Source: Streptomyces sp. CB02400 (GTDB lineage Bacteria; Actinomycetota; Actinomycetes; Streptomycetales; Streptomycetaceae). Taken from it: a stretch of DNA of 64,000 bases. The stretch is from positions 62,001 through 126,000 of the forward strand of contig NZ_LIWB01000016.1 in the NCBI RefSeq assembly GCF_001905725.1, written 5' to 3'. Positions 51,241 through 60,270 of the stretch are shown here, piece by piece. The translations under genes and the position numbers were made by a program. The stretch's first letter is position 1, and each line of letters begins with the position of its first letter. The notes below the pieces were generated by a model, which did no database searches, was not told the DNA's origin, and was given only the letters and a program-made list of their open reading frames with translations.

Positions 51241-51819
51241 TCAGAGCACGGCGAGCCGGTCCACCAGCAGTTCCACCCTCCGTTCGGCGTCCTCCGGGGG
51301 CAGTCGTCCCGCCCGGGACAGGGTGGCCAGGCCGTGCAGGGCCGCCCAGAACACCTCGGTGAACAGTGCCGGGTGGACGCCGTCCCCGGCGACCTCGCCG
51401 AGGCTTTCCAGCAGGGCGGCGAAGCCGTCCTTCAGCGGCTCCGGGGTGTCCTCCTGCGCGAACGCCAGGCCGCCGTCGAGTTGGAACATGGCGTCGTAGA
51501 CCGCCGGGTTGCGTGCGGCGAAGTCGAGGTAGGCGCGGGCGAGGGCGGTGACCCGGGCGCGCGGGCCGTCGGCGGCGGAGGTAGCGGCCCGCAGTGCCGC
51601 GGCCATCTCGACGGCGCCCTCGAGGGCGACGGCGCCGATGATCTCGCGCTTGCCGCGGAAGTGGCTGTAGAGGACGGGCTGGCTGTACTCGATGCGCTCG
51701 GCGAGCCGGCGGGTGGTGACCGCGTCCCAGCCCTGCTGCTCGGCGAGTTCGCGGGCCGTCGCCACGATGAGGCGTTCGCGTACCGCCCGTTCGCGTTCCT
51801 TGCGTTCCTGTACCGACAT
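51241..51819 (-). CDS. TetR-family repressor (WHG-type C-terminal domain)
   Basis: A 192-aa regulator. HTH: ATARELAEQQGWDAVTTRRLAERIEYSQPVLYSHFRGKREII over helices 1-4. The C-terminal helices (VFWAALHGLATLSRAGRL) match the WHG domain. It is divergent to the DUF1772 gene, with TCTAGCGTTGC operators between, so it likely represses it. Confidence 0.94.
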   Translation of the reverse strand: MSVQERKERERAVRERLIVATARELAEQQGWDAVTTRRLAERIEYSQPVLYSHFRGKREIIGAVALEGAVEMAAALRAATSAADGPRARVTALARAYLDFAARNPAVYDAMFQLDGGLAFAQEDTPEPLKDGFAALLESLGEVAGDGVHPALFTEVFWAALHGLATLSRAGRLPPEDAERRVELLVDRLAVL

Positions 51820-51828
51820 GACCCGATC

Positions 51829-51893
51829 CTAGCACCGCTAGACAATCGAGCGACAGCAGGTCTAGCGTTGCCTCATCAGCTAGCAACGCTAGA
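51829..51893. promoter_or_regulatory. TetR operators (CTAGC-based inverted repeats)
   Basis: TCTAGCGTTGC at 51861-51871 is exactly inverted at 51883-51893, with 11 bp between. A shorter CTAGC-acc-GCTAG lies at 51829-51841, closer to the TetR start. These cover the divergent promoter of TetR and DUF1772 genes. Confidence 0.75.
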
Positions 51894-51910
51894 TTCCAGG
51901 AGGGACAGTC

Positions 51911-52357
51911 ATGCTCACCGCACTCGAGGTCTTCACCACGGTGGTCGTCGGCCTGATGGTGGGGGTGGAGTTCTCCGTCGCCTTCGTCATCAACCCGATC
52001 CTCAACGCACTCCCCGGCGACAGCGACCAGCTCGGCCGCGCCCACGGGGGCCGGATGCTGGGCGCCGTGATGCCGTTCTGGTACATCGGCTCGCTCGTCC
52101 TCGTCGCGGTCTGGGCCGTCGCCGGACGGGACCACCATGGCACCGGCCTCGTCGTCACCGCCGCCGCGCTGCTGATCGTCAGCGTGATCATGTCGATCCT
52201 GCTGCTCGTCCCGATCAACAACCGGGGCAGGACGTGGACCCCCGAGAACCGGCCCGAGGACTGGAAGGAGCAGATGAACCGCTGGGACCGCTACCACTAC
52301 GCGCGCGTCGCCGTCATCATCGCCGCCTTCGCCCTGCTGGCCACCGCCCTCACCTGA
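51911..52357 (+). CDS. DUF1772 membrane protein
   Basis: A 148-aa protein with four hydrophobic segments. VGVEFSVAFVINPILNALP and WTPENRPEDWKEQMNRWDRYHYAR are typical of DUF1772, a family related to anthrone oxygenases. The enzymatic role here is unknown. AGGAGGG lies upstream of the ATG. Divergent TetR control is likely. Confidence 0.9.
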   Translation: MLTALEVFTTVVVGLMVGVEFSVAFVINPILNALPGDSDQLGRAHGGRMLGAVMPFWYIGSLVLVAVWAVAGRDHHGTGLVVTAAALLIVSVIMSILLLVPINNRGRTWTPENRPEDWKEQMNRWDRYHYARVAVIIAAFALLATALT

Positions 52358-52587
52358 GCCCGCGGGCCGGGACCGCGCAGGTGTTGCCGTCGCGTGGTCC
52401 CTATGCGACACCCACCGCTCCGGGGAAGCGCCCGGACGATGTGAAGCGGACCGCCCTCACATGACCGAAAGCGTGCCTCTGAATACGTCATGTGACGCAT
52501 TGACCTCACGTCGCCACCACGGTTGCATGCTCGTGGTCCCCCGGTGGGGAGCCGGAAGAAGGACCGCGTCCTTATTGGGGGGAAGTA

Positions 52588-53709
52588 ATGAAGGGAAACG
52601 CGAACCGGAGCACCACCAGACGTGTGCGGGCCGCCCTGAGCACGGCGGTCGCGGTCTGCGCGGTCACGGCGGTGCTGCCCGCGACCGCCGCGGCCGAGCC
52701 CGCGGCCGTGACGGGCGCCGCGAGCGACGGCGGAGCCGGGGTCGAGCGGATCAGTGTCTCGACCGACGGCACCCAGGGCGACGGCGACTCCGCCGGTGCC
52801 ACGATCACGACCGACGGGCGGCTCGTCGCCTTCGCGTCGGCGGCGAACAACCTCACCTCCGCCAACCCGGTGACCTGGAAAAGGGTGTTCGTCCGCGACC
52901 GGCGGACGGGCCAGACCACGCTGATGAGCACCAACACGCCCCCGATCGAACGCCCGGTGATCAGCGGTGACGGGCAGTACGTCGCCCTGTGGGGGCTGTT
53001 GTTCAGGGACACGAAAACCTTCCTGTCCAAGGTGAGCCTGGGACGCACGATCGGCATCAACTGCCCGGGCCTCAGCTGCAGCCAGCCGTCGCTGAGCGCG
53101 GACGGCCGCTACATCGCCCACGTCGCCACCTCCGGCCGGCCTCCGTCCCGGCAGCGCATCGAGGTACAGGACTGGCACGCCGCCACCGCGGAGATCATCG
53201 CCGAGTTCGACCACGTCGCCTCGTCCCGGCCGTCCCTCAGCGGCGACGGCCGCCACGTCGCCTACCAGGACGGCCAGGCGAAGGACGTCTTCGTGTGGGA
53301 CCGGACCGACGGCACCACCTCCGGCCCGATCGAGGGCCCCTCCCAGGAGGCGGAACTCGTCCAGCTCAGCAAGGACGGCGGCAAGGTCGTCTACCTCTCG
53401 GGCTCCGACACCCACGTCCACGACGTGAGCTCGGGCACCGACCAACTGGTGCCGGACGTGCGGGGCGTGGCCATCGATCCCACCGGCCGCTACCTGCTGT
53501 ACACCCCGAACGACACGGACGGGCCGTCGCTCGTGCTGCGCGACCTGGAGACGGGCACCGACGAGACCGTCTCGGACCGGCCCGCCTCGGCCGGGACCGA
53601 CGCGGTCAGCGCCGGCGGTCGCGACGTGGTCTTCCAGTCCACGGCCGACGACATCGTGCCCGGTGACACCAACGGCATGTCGGACGTCTTCGTCCGCCGC
53701 TTCTACTGA
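52588..53709 (+). CDS. Secreted TolB/PD40-like beta-propeller protein
   Basis: A 373-aa exported protein. The signal peptide (RRVRAALSTAVAVCAVTAVLPATAAAE) ends near residue 37. The rest is a series of PD40-type blades with SxDGRYIA-like motifs: ITTDGRLVAF, ISGDGQYVAL, LSADGRYIAH, LSGDGRHVAY, LSKDGGKVVY, IDPTGRYLLY. No enzyme motif. It is probably a cell-surface binding protein. GGGGGGAAG precedes the ATG. Confidence 0.88.
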   Translation: MKGNANRSTTRRVRAALSTAVAVCAVTAVLPATAAAEPAAVTGAASDGGAGVERISVSTDGTQGDGDSAGATITTDGRLVAFASAANNLTSANPVTWKRVFVRDRRTGQTTLMSTNTPPIERPVISGDGQYVALWGLLFRDTKTFLSKVSLGRTIGINCPGLSCSQPSLSADGRYIAHVATSGRPPSRQRIEVQDWHAATAEIIAEFDHVASSRPSLSGDGRHVAYQDGQAKDVFVWDRTDGTTSGPIEGPSQEAELVQLSKDGGKVVYLSGSDTHVHDVSSGTDQLVPDVRGVAIDPTGRYLLYTPNDTDGPSLVLRDLETGTDETVSDRPASAGTDAVSAGGRDVVFQSTADDIVPGDTNGMSDVFVRRFY

Positions 53710-54083
53710 CCGCCCCGGCACCTGGAGAGCGCGGTGGCCGGCCGAGCGGGCCGGCCCCGCACCCGGTCGCTGAACTCCGGCCTTCCCGGATGAGTACAGC
53801 GGCCGGGCCCGGTCGCCGGGGCCGCCCGGTCCCGGCCGACGATCGGGCGCCGGAAGCGGCACCGGGGCTCCTGCCGGACCCCTCCGTGGCCGCCGCGGAG
53901 GATCTACTGTCTGGTTGCCGGTGCGATGCTGGTCGTCTGGTCCTCCCCTGCTCATGGGCCGAGGTAGATTCCATTTCTTAGGCATCCGTAAGAGCGCGGT
54001 CCCCAGCGACGCTCTAATCCTGGTCTCAGGTTGACCGGGGACAGTGAGCGGCAAAAACATCGACTGGAAGGGGGCGGGCCGGC
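53710..54083. other. Intergenic region upstream of the second two-component system
   Basis: A GGCCGGCC hairpin at 53736-53756 may terminate the propeller gene. The last 120 bp are AT-richer and hold GTCTCAGGTT at 54023-54032, which recurs inverted before the MMPL gene. No gene is seen. Confidence 0.5.
54023..54032 (+). promoter_or_regulatory. GTCTCAGGTT element before the response regulator
   Basis: This 10-mer occurs about 52 bp upstream of the regulator start and again, inverted, at 58635-58644 upstream of the MMPL exporter. It is a candidate binding site for the regulator encoded here. Confidence 0.4.
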
Positions 54084-54776
54084 GTGCGGATCATGATCGC
54101 GGATGATGAAGTGGCCATCCGCGAGTCCCTGGAGCGGGTGCTCCAGGTCGAGGGTTACGACACCAGCACCGTCGCCAACGGTCTCGCCGTGCTCGACGGG
54201 GTCGGTGGGGTCGGCGGTGACACGCTGGATCTGCTGATCCTCGACGTGATGATGCCCCGCCTCGGCGGGTTGGAGACCTGCCGGCGGTTGCGGGCCGCGG
54301 GCCGGGATCTGCCGGTGCTGATGCTGACCGCCCGTGACCAGGTCTCCGACCGGGTCACGGGGCTGGACGCGGGCGCCGACGACTACCTGCCCAAGCCGTT
54401 CGCCACCGAGGAGCTGCTGGCCCGGGTGCGGGCCCTGCTGCGCCGGCGCACGCCGACCGACGGGGAGTCGCAGATCCTGTCGTTCGCCGACGTCCGGCTC
54501 GATCCCGACAGGTTCGAGGCGTGGCGTGGCGGGCGGCCGCTGCGCCTGACCCGGACCGAGTTCTCCCTCCTGCAGGTCCTCATGCGCAACGCGACCCGGG
54601 TCTTGACCCGTGACGCGCTGTTCGAGGCGATCTGGGGCTTCGACATGAGCGCCACCGCCAACAACCTCCAGGTATACGTGAGCTACCTGCGCCGCAAGAT
54701 GGAGGCCGAGGGCGAGCCGCGATTGATCTACACGCTGCGCGGCCTGGGCTACACGTTGCGGGAGACTCCTCCGTGA
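54084..54776 (+). CDS. OmpR-family response regulator (MprA-like)
   Basis: A 230-aa regulator. The receiver has ADDE near residue 6, phospho-Asp in LILDVMMP near residue 55 and Lys in PKPF near 106. The winged helix contains LTRTEFSLLQVLM and NLQVYVSYLRRKM. The GTG start has a G-rich ribosome site. The stop overlaps the kinase start (GTGA), as in mprAB-type pairs. Confidence 0.95.
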   Translation: MRIMIADDEVAIRESLERVLQVEGYDTSTVANGLAVLDGVGGVGGDTLDLLILDVMMPRLGGLETCRRLRAAGRDLPVLMLTARDQVSDRVTGLDAGADDYLPKPFATEELLARVRALLRRRTPTDGESQILSFADVRLDPDRFEAWRGGRPLRLTRTEFSLLQVLMRNATRVLTRDALFEAIWGFDMSATANNLQVYVSYLRRKMEAEGEPRLIYTLRGLGYTLRETPP

Positions 54777-56224
54777 GCAGGCCCGCCGGCCGGGAACCTC
54801 GCCGGCTGACCCGGTGGTGGCGCCGGCGGTCCCTGCGGACCAGGCTGACGGTGATCGCGGCGACGGCCATCGCGGTCAGCGTGTTCCTGGCCTTCCAGGT
54901 GGCCAGCGAACTACTGGACTGGGAGCTGCAGGACACCGTCGAGGATCAGCTGCGCGCCGACTCCCGCGTCCTGGCGACGAACGCGGAGCGCGCCGGTCCG
55001 GCGCAGGTCCAGCTACCGCCGTATCCCGGATCCGGTCGGCTGGTGCGGGTCATCCTGTCCGACGGCTCGATCCGGACGCCGGCCGGCCAACCCTCGCTGC
55101 CCCCGGTCAGCGAGCAGGCTGGGCGCGTGGCGCAGGGCGTGTCGGCCGACCTGATGGAGTCGAACGACAGCGACGAGGACGGCTACCTCATCCACACGCT
55201 GCGGGCGGGCGACGGCGCGGTCCAGGTGGCCCGCGCCGTCGACGACGGCCCGATCAACCAGTTCGGGTTCGGCATGCTGCTGATCGGGCTGCTCTGCGTG
55301 GTCGGCGGCGCCCTTGTCGGGCGGACCGTGGCGCGGACCGGGCTGACACCGATCGACCGGCTGACCGCCGCCGCCGTACGTGTCGCGCACACCCAGGACC
55401 TCGACGCCGACATCCCGGATGAGGGCGGTGGGGAGATCCGGCGGCTGATCCAGTCGATCAACGACATGCTCGCCGCGCTCCGGAACTCCCGGCGGGCCCA
55501 GCGGCTGCTCGCCGAGGACGCCGCCCACGAGCTCAAGACCCCGCTCACCAGCCTGCGCCTCAACGTCGAGCTGCTGATCCGGCTCGATCGGCGCGGCACC
55601 CTGGACAGCGCACTGCCGGCGGAGAGCCGGACCCGGCTGCTCAACGATCTCGGCGCCCAGGTGGCCGAGTTGGGCACCCTTGTCGCCGAGCTGACCGACC
55701 TGGCGCGCGGTGACGTCAGCGACGAGAGCACCGAGGTGCTCGACCTCGCCGACGTGGTGGTGGCCGCCGCGACCCGGGCGGGTTCCCGCGTGCCCGACAT
55801 CGAGGTGGCGCTCGACGTGACCTCCGTGTGGGTGAGCGGGCGCCCCGCTGCGCTCGAGCGGGCGGTGCTCAACCTCATCGACAACGCCGGCAAGTGGTCC
55901 CCCGCGGACCAGCCGGTCCAGGTCCGGCTCCGTGCCGAGGGCGCGTCGGCGGTGCTCGAGGTCGACGACGCCGGGCCGGGCATCGACGCCGCCGACGTAC
56001 CGCGGGTGTTCGACCGGTTCTACCGTGCCGACAGTGCACGGGCGTTGCCGGGATCCGGTCTGGGGTTGTCGATCGTGCAGCGGGTCGTCGACGCCCATGG
56101 CGGCCGGGCCACCGTCGCCCGCTCCGCACGCGGTGGCGCGCTGCTTCGGGTCGACCTTCCGGCCGCGGACCCGCCCGCCCCGCTCGCGCGGCTCACCGCC
56201 GGGGAGGACACCGAGGCGTGCTGA
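54773..56224 (+). CDS. Sensor histidine kinase (MprB-like)
   Basis: A 483-aa kinase with two membrane helices (about residues 23-45 and 165-187) flanking a roughly 120-residue extracytoplasmic sensor domain. HAMP follows, then the phospho-His in AEDAAHELKTPLTSLR, the N-box NLIDNAGKWS, and GSGLGLSIVQRV. It is cotranscribed with its regulator and convergent with an MMPL exporter, a likely target. Confidence 0.94.
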   Translation: MSRPAGREPRRLTRWWRRRSLRTRLTVIAATAIAVSVFLAFQVASELLDWELQDTVEDQLRADSRVLATNAERAGPAQVQLPPYPGSGRLVRVILSDGSIRTPAGQPSLPPVSEQAGRVAQGVSADLMESNDSDEDGYLIHTLRAGDGAVQVARAVDDGPINQFGFGMLLIGLLCVVGGALVGRTVARTGLTPIDRLTAAAVRVAHTQDLDADIPDEGGGEIRRLIQSINDMLAALRNSRRAQRLLAEDAAHELKTPLTSLRLNVELLIRLDRRGTLDSALPAESRTRLLNDLGAQVAELGTLVAELTDLARGDVSDESTEVLDLADVVVAAATRAGSRVPDIEVALDVTSVWVSGRPAALERAVLNLIDNAGKWSPADQPVQVRLRAEGASAVLEVDDAGPGIDAADVPRVFDRFYRADSARALPGSGLGLSIVQRVVDAHGGRATVARSARGGALLRVDLPAADPPAPLARLTAGEDTEAC

Positions 56225-56375
56225 CCCGCCCCGGCGGCGCGGCGCGGGACGAGGGACGGCGGCCCTCGGGCATGGCCCGCGCGGCTCACTGTCGGGGCAG
56301 GACACCGCGATGCGCCGGCCCCAGCCCCGGCGCGCGGCGCAGGACCAAAGGGCGGCGGCCGCGGGCCCATGGAAA

Positions 56376-56404
56376 TCCGGGACGGGCCTGGGGCCCGTCC
56401 CGGA
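56376..56404. terminator. Bidirectional terminator between kinase and MMPL genes
   Basis: TCCGGGACGGGCC and its complement form a perfect 13-bp stem with a 3-nt loop between converging genes. Confidence 0.85.
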
Positions 56405-56424
56405 ACTCGTCCGTGCCGCCGCGC

Positions 56425-58575
56425 TCACCGTTGCAGCGCGGGCTCCTCGTCGTCGGCGAGCGGCTGTCGACCGTCCGGCAGCTTTGCCGCTGGACGGGAC
56501 AGCCGGCTCGGCCACCACATCCGCCGGCCGATCAGCAAGGTGAGGGCGGGCACCAGGACCGACCGCACCAGCAGGGCGTCGAGCAGCACGCCGAAGGCCA
56601 CCAGGAACCCGACCTCGACCAGCATCACCAGCGGAAGTGTGACGAGGACCGCGAACGTGGCCGCCAGGACCAGGCCTGCCGAGGTGATGACGCCACCGGT
56701 GGCCGAGAGGGCTTTGAGCATGCCCTCTCTGGTGCCGAGACGCACGGTCTCCTCCCGGGCCCGGCTGGTCAGGAAGATGTTGTAGTCGACGCCGAGCGCC
56801 ACCAGGAACAGGAATGCCAGCAGCGGCACCGAGTAGTCGATGCCCTTGAACCCGAGGATGGTGTCGAAGACGAACACGCTGCCGCCGAAGGCTGCGGCGA
56901 ACGAGACGATCACGGTGGCCATCAGGACCAGCGGGGCCAGGACCGCGCGCAGCAGCAGCCCGAGGACGATCAGGACGACGACGAGCACCAGCGGGATCAC
57001 CAACTTCTCGTCGCGCCCGGTGGTCACCTCGGTGTCGAGGTTCTCCGCACTCGGCCCGCCGACGATCGCCTCCGCCCCGCTCACCGCGTGCACGGCGGTG
57101 CGCACCCGCTTGATCGTGTCGTACTCCGCGGCGGTGTCCGGGGCGTCCTTCGGGAACACGGAGATGCCGGCCCAGCCACCGCTGGTCTGCTCCGGGACGG
57201 CCAGGGCCACGCCGCGAGTGTCCTTGACGATGTCGAGCACCCGCTCCTGGTGCGCCGGCCGCGTGAAGACCGTCATCGGCTGGCCGCCGAGCTCCGGGAA
57301 GTGCTGGCGGAGAACGGTGAAGCCGGTGACCGACTCCGGCGCGGACAGGAACTGGTCCTGCTCCCGCAGGGCGCCGGTGTTGCCCGCCAGTCCGAGGGCG
57401 AGCACGCCGAGGACTCCGAGCGAGCCGAGCGTCGCCACCCACCGGCGGCGGCCGATGGCGGTGCCGAGCCGTCCCCACAGCCCCGGCTTCTCCTCCACGG
57501 CCGTGCTGAACCGCGGGATGGCCGGCCAGAAGATCCGCCTGCCGAGCACCACGAGCACCGCCGGGAACAGCGTCAGCATGGCCACCAGCGCGCACAGGAT
57601 GCCGGCCGCGCCGATCGGGCCCAACCCGCTGGTGCTGTTCAGGTCCGCGACGAGCAGGCACAGTAGGCCGGCGACCACGGTGGCCGCGGACGCGACGATG
57701 GCCGGCGCCGCGCCGCGCAGCGCGTGGACCATCGCGACCCGGACGTTCTCATGCTGGTGCAGTGCCTCCCGATATCGGGCGATGAGCAACAGCGCGTAGT
57801 CCGTGCCGACGCCGAACACCAGGATCGTCAGCAGCGCCGAGTTCTGGTCGTTGACCACGATGCCGAAGCCCTTGACGAGCAGGTAGACGGTCCCCATCGA
57901 GGTCAGTGCGGCCGCGCCGACGGCCACCAGCGGGATGATCCACAACACCGGGCTGCGGTAGGTGAGGATCAGCAGGAGCGTGACGACGACGATGGTGGTG
58001 AGGAGGACCTGCACGTCGATGCCGTCGAAGACGGCGTCCATGTCGCCGTCGATCGCGCCCGGGCCGGTCACGTCGAGTTCCAGGCCGGAGGGGCGGTCCT
58101 CCGCGGCGTCACGCAACGGCCCGACGATCTCCTCCGGTGGGCCGTAGGCCGTGCTCACCTCGAGGGTGAACGTCATCGCCTTGCGGTCGGTGGAGAGGCT
58201 CGTCGGTGAGCCCTCGTCGTCCTCGCCGGCCGCCTCCGTCGCCTTCGGCGGGTACCGCTTGGCAAGGGTGTCGTAGTGGCGCTCGACCGCCGCGCGGTCG
58301 GCGTCGGTCATGCCGTCGGCCCGGTGGTACACGAAGACGAACGTGCTGTCCTCACCGCCGGGGAGACTGTCGTCCAGCGCCGCCACCTTGGTGGACTCGG
58401 CACCGGCCGGCAGGGTGTCCACGGCGCTGTCGGTGGTGACCGAGCTCAACTTTCCGCTCAGCGGCACCATGCCCGCCGCCAGCACCAGCCACAAGCCAAT
58501 CACCAGCCACGGCACCCACCGGCCTGCCAGCCGACCGGCCGGCGCTCGCCCGGTCGGCGCTGCGTTGACTGCCAT
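56425..58575 (-). CDS. MMPL-family (RND superfamily) exporter
   Basis: A 716-aa transporter with 12 membrane helices and two large extracellular loops. Signatures are VFGVGTDYALLLIARYREAL near residue 230 and LFLVALGVDYNIFLTSRAREE near residue 600, the proton-relay GxxxDYx repeats of MMPL proteins. These export lipids, pigments or drugs. ATG 58575 is preceded by TAGGAGG; GTG 58578 is an alternative. The GTCTCAGGTT element lies upstream and the convergent two-component system may regulate it. Confidence 0.94.
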   Translation of the reverse strand: MAVNAAPTGRAPAGRLAGRWVPWLVIGLWLVLAAGMVPLSGKLSSVTTDSAVDTLPAGAESTKVAALDDSLPGGEDSTFVFVYHRADGMTDADRAAVERHYDTLAKRYPPKATEAAGEDDEGSPTSLSTDRKAMTFTLEVSTAYGPPEEIVGPLRDAAEDRPSGLELDVTGPGAIDGDMDAVFDGIDVQVLLTTIVVVTLLLILTYRSPVLWIIPLVAVGAAALTSMGTVYLLVKGFGIVVNDQNSALLTILVFGVGTDYALLLIARYREALHQHENVRVAMVHALRGAAPAIVASAATVVAGLLCLLVADLNSTSGLGPIGAAGILCALVAMLTLFPAVLVVLGRRIFWPAIPRFSTAVEEKPGLWGRLGTAIGRRRWVATLGSLGVLGVLALGLAGNTGALREQDQFLSAPESVTGFTVLRQHFPELGGQPMTVFTRPAHQERVLDIVKDTRGVALAVPEQTSGGWAGISVFPKDAPDTAAEYDTIKRVRTAVHAVSGAEAIVGGPSAENLDTEVTTGRDEKLVIPLVLVVVLIVLGLLLRAVLAPLVLMATVIVSFAAAFGGSVFVFDTILGFKGIDYSVPLLAFLFLVALGVDYNIFLTSRAREETVRLGTREGMLKALSATGGVITSAGLVLAATFAVLVTLPLVMLVEVGFLVAFGVLLDALLVRSVLVPALTLLIGRRMWWPSRLSRPAAKLPDGRQPLADDEEPALQR

Positions 58576-58634
58576 CACTAGCCTCCTACATACGGGTTAC
58601 ATCGCTTGTCCGGAGGCCTACTTCGTACTGAGGG

Positions 58635-58644
58635 AACCTGAGAC
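58635..58644 (-). promoter_or_regulatory. GTCTCAGGTT element before the MMPL gene
   Basis: On the minus strand this repeats exactly the 10-mer found at 54023-54032. It lies 60-70 bp upstream of the MMPL start within an AT-richer promoter-like segment. Confidence 0.4.
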
Positions 58645-58661
58645 GACTGTTAATACGGTGC

Positions 58662-58830
58662 TCAGGCCGGTTGGCCGAACCATGTGCCCAGCGCACGCAC
58701 CAGCGTGGTGGCGTCGAGGTCCTGCCCGGTAGGCAAGGCCCAGGCGACACAGCCGTCGGGCCGGGTGATCGACGCGTCGACGTCCACCCGGTCCGTGCGG
58801 GCGGTGACGGTGTTGACCCGTCCGGTACGT
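58662..58830 (-). pseudogene. C-terminal relic of an FAD-dependent aromatic hydroxylase
   Basis: The minus-strand frame ends DRVDVDASITRPDGCVAWAL and then LVRALGTWFG, the thioredoxin-like last domain of PheA/TfdB-type flavin monooxygenases (usual form LVRPDGHVAWR). Upstream the frame lacks the FAD-binding and GD motifs. Only some 50 codons are recognisable. Confidence 0.55.
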
Positions 58831-59162
58831 GGTCGTCTGCCGCACGGTGTCGATCCAGCGGGTCCCGGACGACATCGTGGTGACCGTTGTCGAGGTGTCG
58901 CGGTGAGTCTGTTGCGCGTGGCGGGTCCGCACGGCTTCCGGCGGTCGCGTCCCTGGCGGCCGCACTGCGCCGTACCTCGCGGATGTTCCCGTGAGGTACG
59001 GCATAACAGTAAGAAGCCGAACATGACGGCGACCGGGATCGGCCGGGGCAGGGAGGTACGTGGCCGGGAGGCCGGAGGGCCGTATTGTACGTACCGAACC
59101 GGCACGTACGACTCGGTTCGACACGAGCCGAAACGATGGGCTCGCCGGAAGAGGGAAGTGGA
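58831..59162. other. Spacer, no gene recognised
   Basis: Probably further decayed sequence of the hydroxylase relic. The last part (59040-59130) has alternating CGTACG-type motifs. No ribosome site precedes any frame except the one at 59163. Confidence 0.35.
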
Positions 59163-59270
59163 ATGATCGATAGCTACTTGCTGTTATTTAATAACACTGC
59201 AGTCGGATACAGCCAAGGAGAAGAGACGTTGTCGAAGCCGGCCCCCGTCGTCGAGCCGGGCACCCCATGA
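59163..59270 (+). CDS. Possible leader peptide with a TTA codon upstream of the recombinase-like gene
   Basis: A 35-codon frame starting ATG at 59163 begins MIDSYLLLFNNTAVGYSQ and ends by ATGA overlap with the next gene. Its eighth codon is the rare TTA, which in Streptomyces needs the bldA tRNA. GGGAAG lies a few bases upstream. A second start, TTG 59229 after AAGGAG, would give only 13 codons in the same frame. Translation of either could couple to the recombinase-like gene. The first third is AT-rich, unlike coding sequence here, so the long version is uncertain. Confidence 0.4.
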   Translation: MIDSYLLLFNNTAVGYSQGEETLSKPAPVVEPGTP

Positions 59271-60226
59271 GCGTCCCCACCCGCGCCGTCGCCGCCGTGA
59301 ACCGGTTCCTGGACACGCTGCGCTCCGAGGCCACCCGGCGCCAGCGCCGCGCCTACCTCGAGGAGTACACCTCCTGGCTCGCCGCACAACGCCAGTGCGA
59401 CACCGGCCACCTCACCACCGAGGACCTGCTGGACGAGGACAACGCCCTCGCCTGGCTCACCGCCGCCCGACGCGGCACCACCCGCCGCCGCCCCGGCCTG
59501 CACGGCCCCACCGCACCCGCCGCCACCAACTCCATGGCCGCACGCACCAGCTCACTCAACACCTTCTCCCGGTACTGCGGACACCCCCTCGAACTACAGC
59601 CACCCGCCCCGCAATTCGCCCAACGGCTCACACCCACCGAAGCCCACCGCACACTGCGGCTCCTCGCCGGCCACCACCCCGCCGGAACACTCGAAACCAC
59701 CTGGCACCGCTCGGTCGCACTCATCGCCCTCGCCGTCTGCACCGGACAGGGCATCAGCACGCTCCACCCCATGCGGCTCACCGACCTGGAACTGGAACGC
59801 CCCCTGCCCCGCGCCCGAGCCGCCGGAAACTGGTACCCCCTGGACACCGTCTCCCGCGACGCCCTCACCCGCTGGAAAACCACCCACCAGGCCCTGACCA
59901 CCGGACACCTCAAAGCCCTCCGAGGCGGACGGGTCGAACACCTGTGGATCACCACCGCACCCGGCCGCCCCCGCGACGGACAGCCCGCACTCCCCGCAGG
60001 CCTGCCCGCCGCCGTACGCACCCTGGAAGCGGCACACCGCAAACTGACCGCCACAGCCCTGGGCACACCACTGCTGCTCGAACAGTTCTGCGGAACCGAG
60101 GCCGGCGACGAGCCCCGGACCCCGCTCCCACCCCCTGCCCCCCGGCCCCGGCACAAGGCCGCGGAAGAGGGCCGCGAGGCCTGGAAGGACAAGGGCCGCC
60201 GGCCGGGCGGTGGAAGGTCTGGGTGA
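59267..60226 (+). CDS. Tyrosine-recombinase-like protein, catalytic residues not intact
   Basis: A 319-aa protein. The N-terminus (NRFLDTLRSEATRRQRRAYLEEYTSWLAAQR) resembles the SAM-like core-binding domain of XerC/D integrases. The next part (HRSVALIALAVCTGQGISTLHPMRLTDLELE) follows the start of the catalytic domain, but the expected GLRISEL arginine is replaced (GQGISTL). I find no HxxR or terminal tyrosine block; the C-terminus is Lys/Glu-rich. It may be a degenerate or DNA-binding-only recombinase relative. Its ATG lies in an ATGA overlap with the leader frame. Confidence 0.5.
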   Translation: MSVPTRAVAAVNRFLDTLRSEATRRQRRAYLEEYTSWLAAQRQCDTGHLTTEDLLDEDNALAWLTAARRGTTRRRPGLHGPTAPAATNSMAARTSSLNTFSRYCGHPLELQPPAPQFAQRLTPTEAHRTLRLLAGHHPAGTLETTWHRSVALIALAVCTGQGISTLHPMRLTDLELERPLPRARAAGNWYPLDTVSRDALTRWKTTHQALTTGHLKALRGGRVEHLWITTAPGRPRDGQPALPAGLPAAVRTLEAAHRKLTATALGTPLLLEQFCGTEAGDEPRTPLPPPAPRPRHKAAEEGREAWKDKGRRPGGGRSG

Positions 60227-60270
60227 GCACCGGCCTGCTCACGCCCGGCGGCAGCACACGGTGACGACGC

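Noticed and set aside
55013..57661. 882-codon minus-strand frame
   Set aside because: It overlaps both the kinase and the MMPL gene antisense or out of frame; those two have clear motifs.
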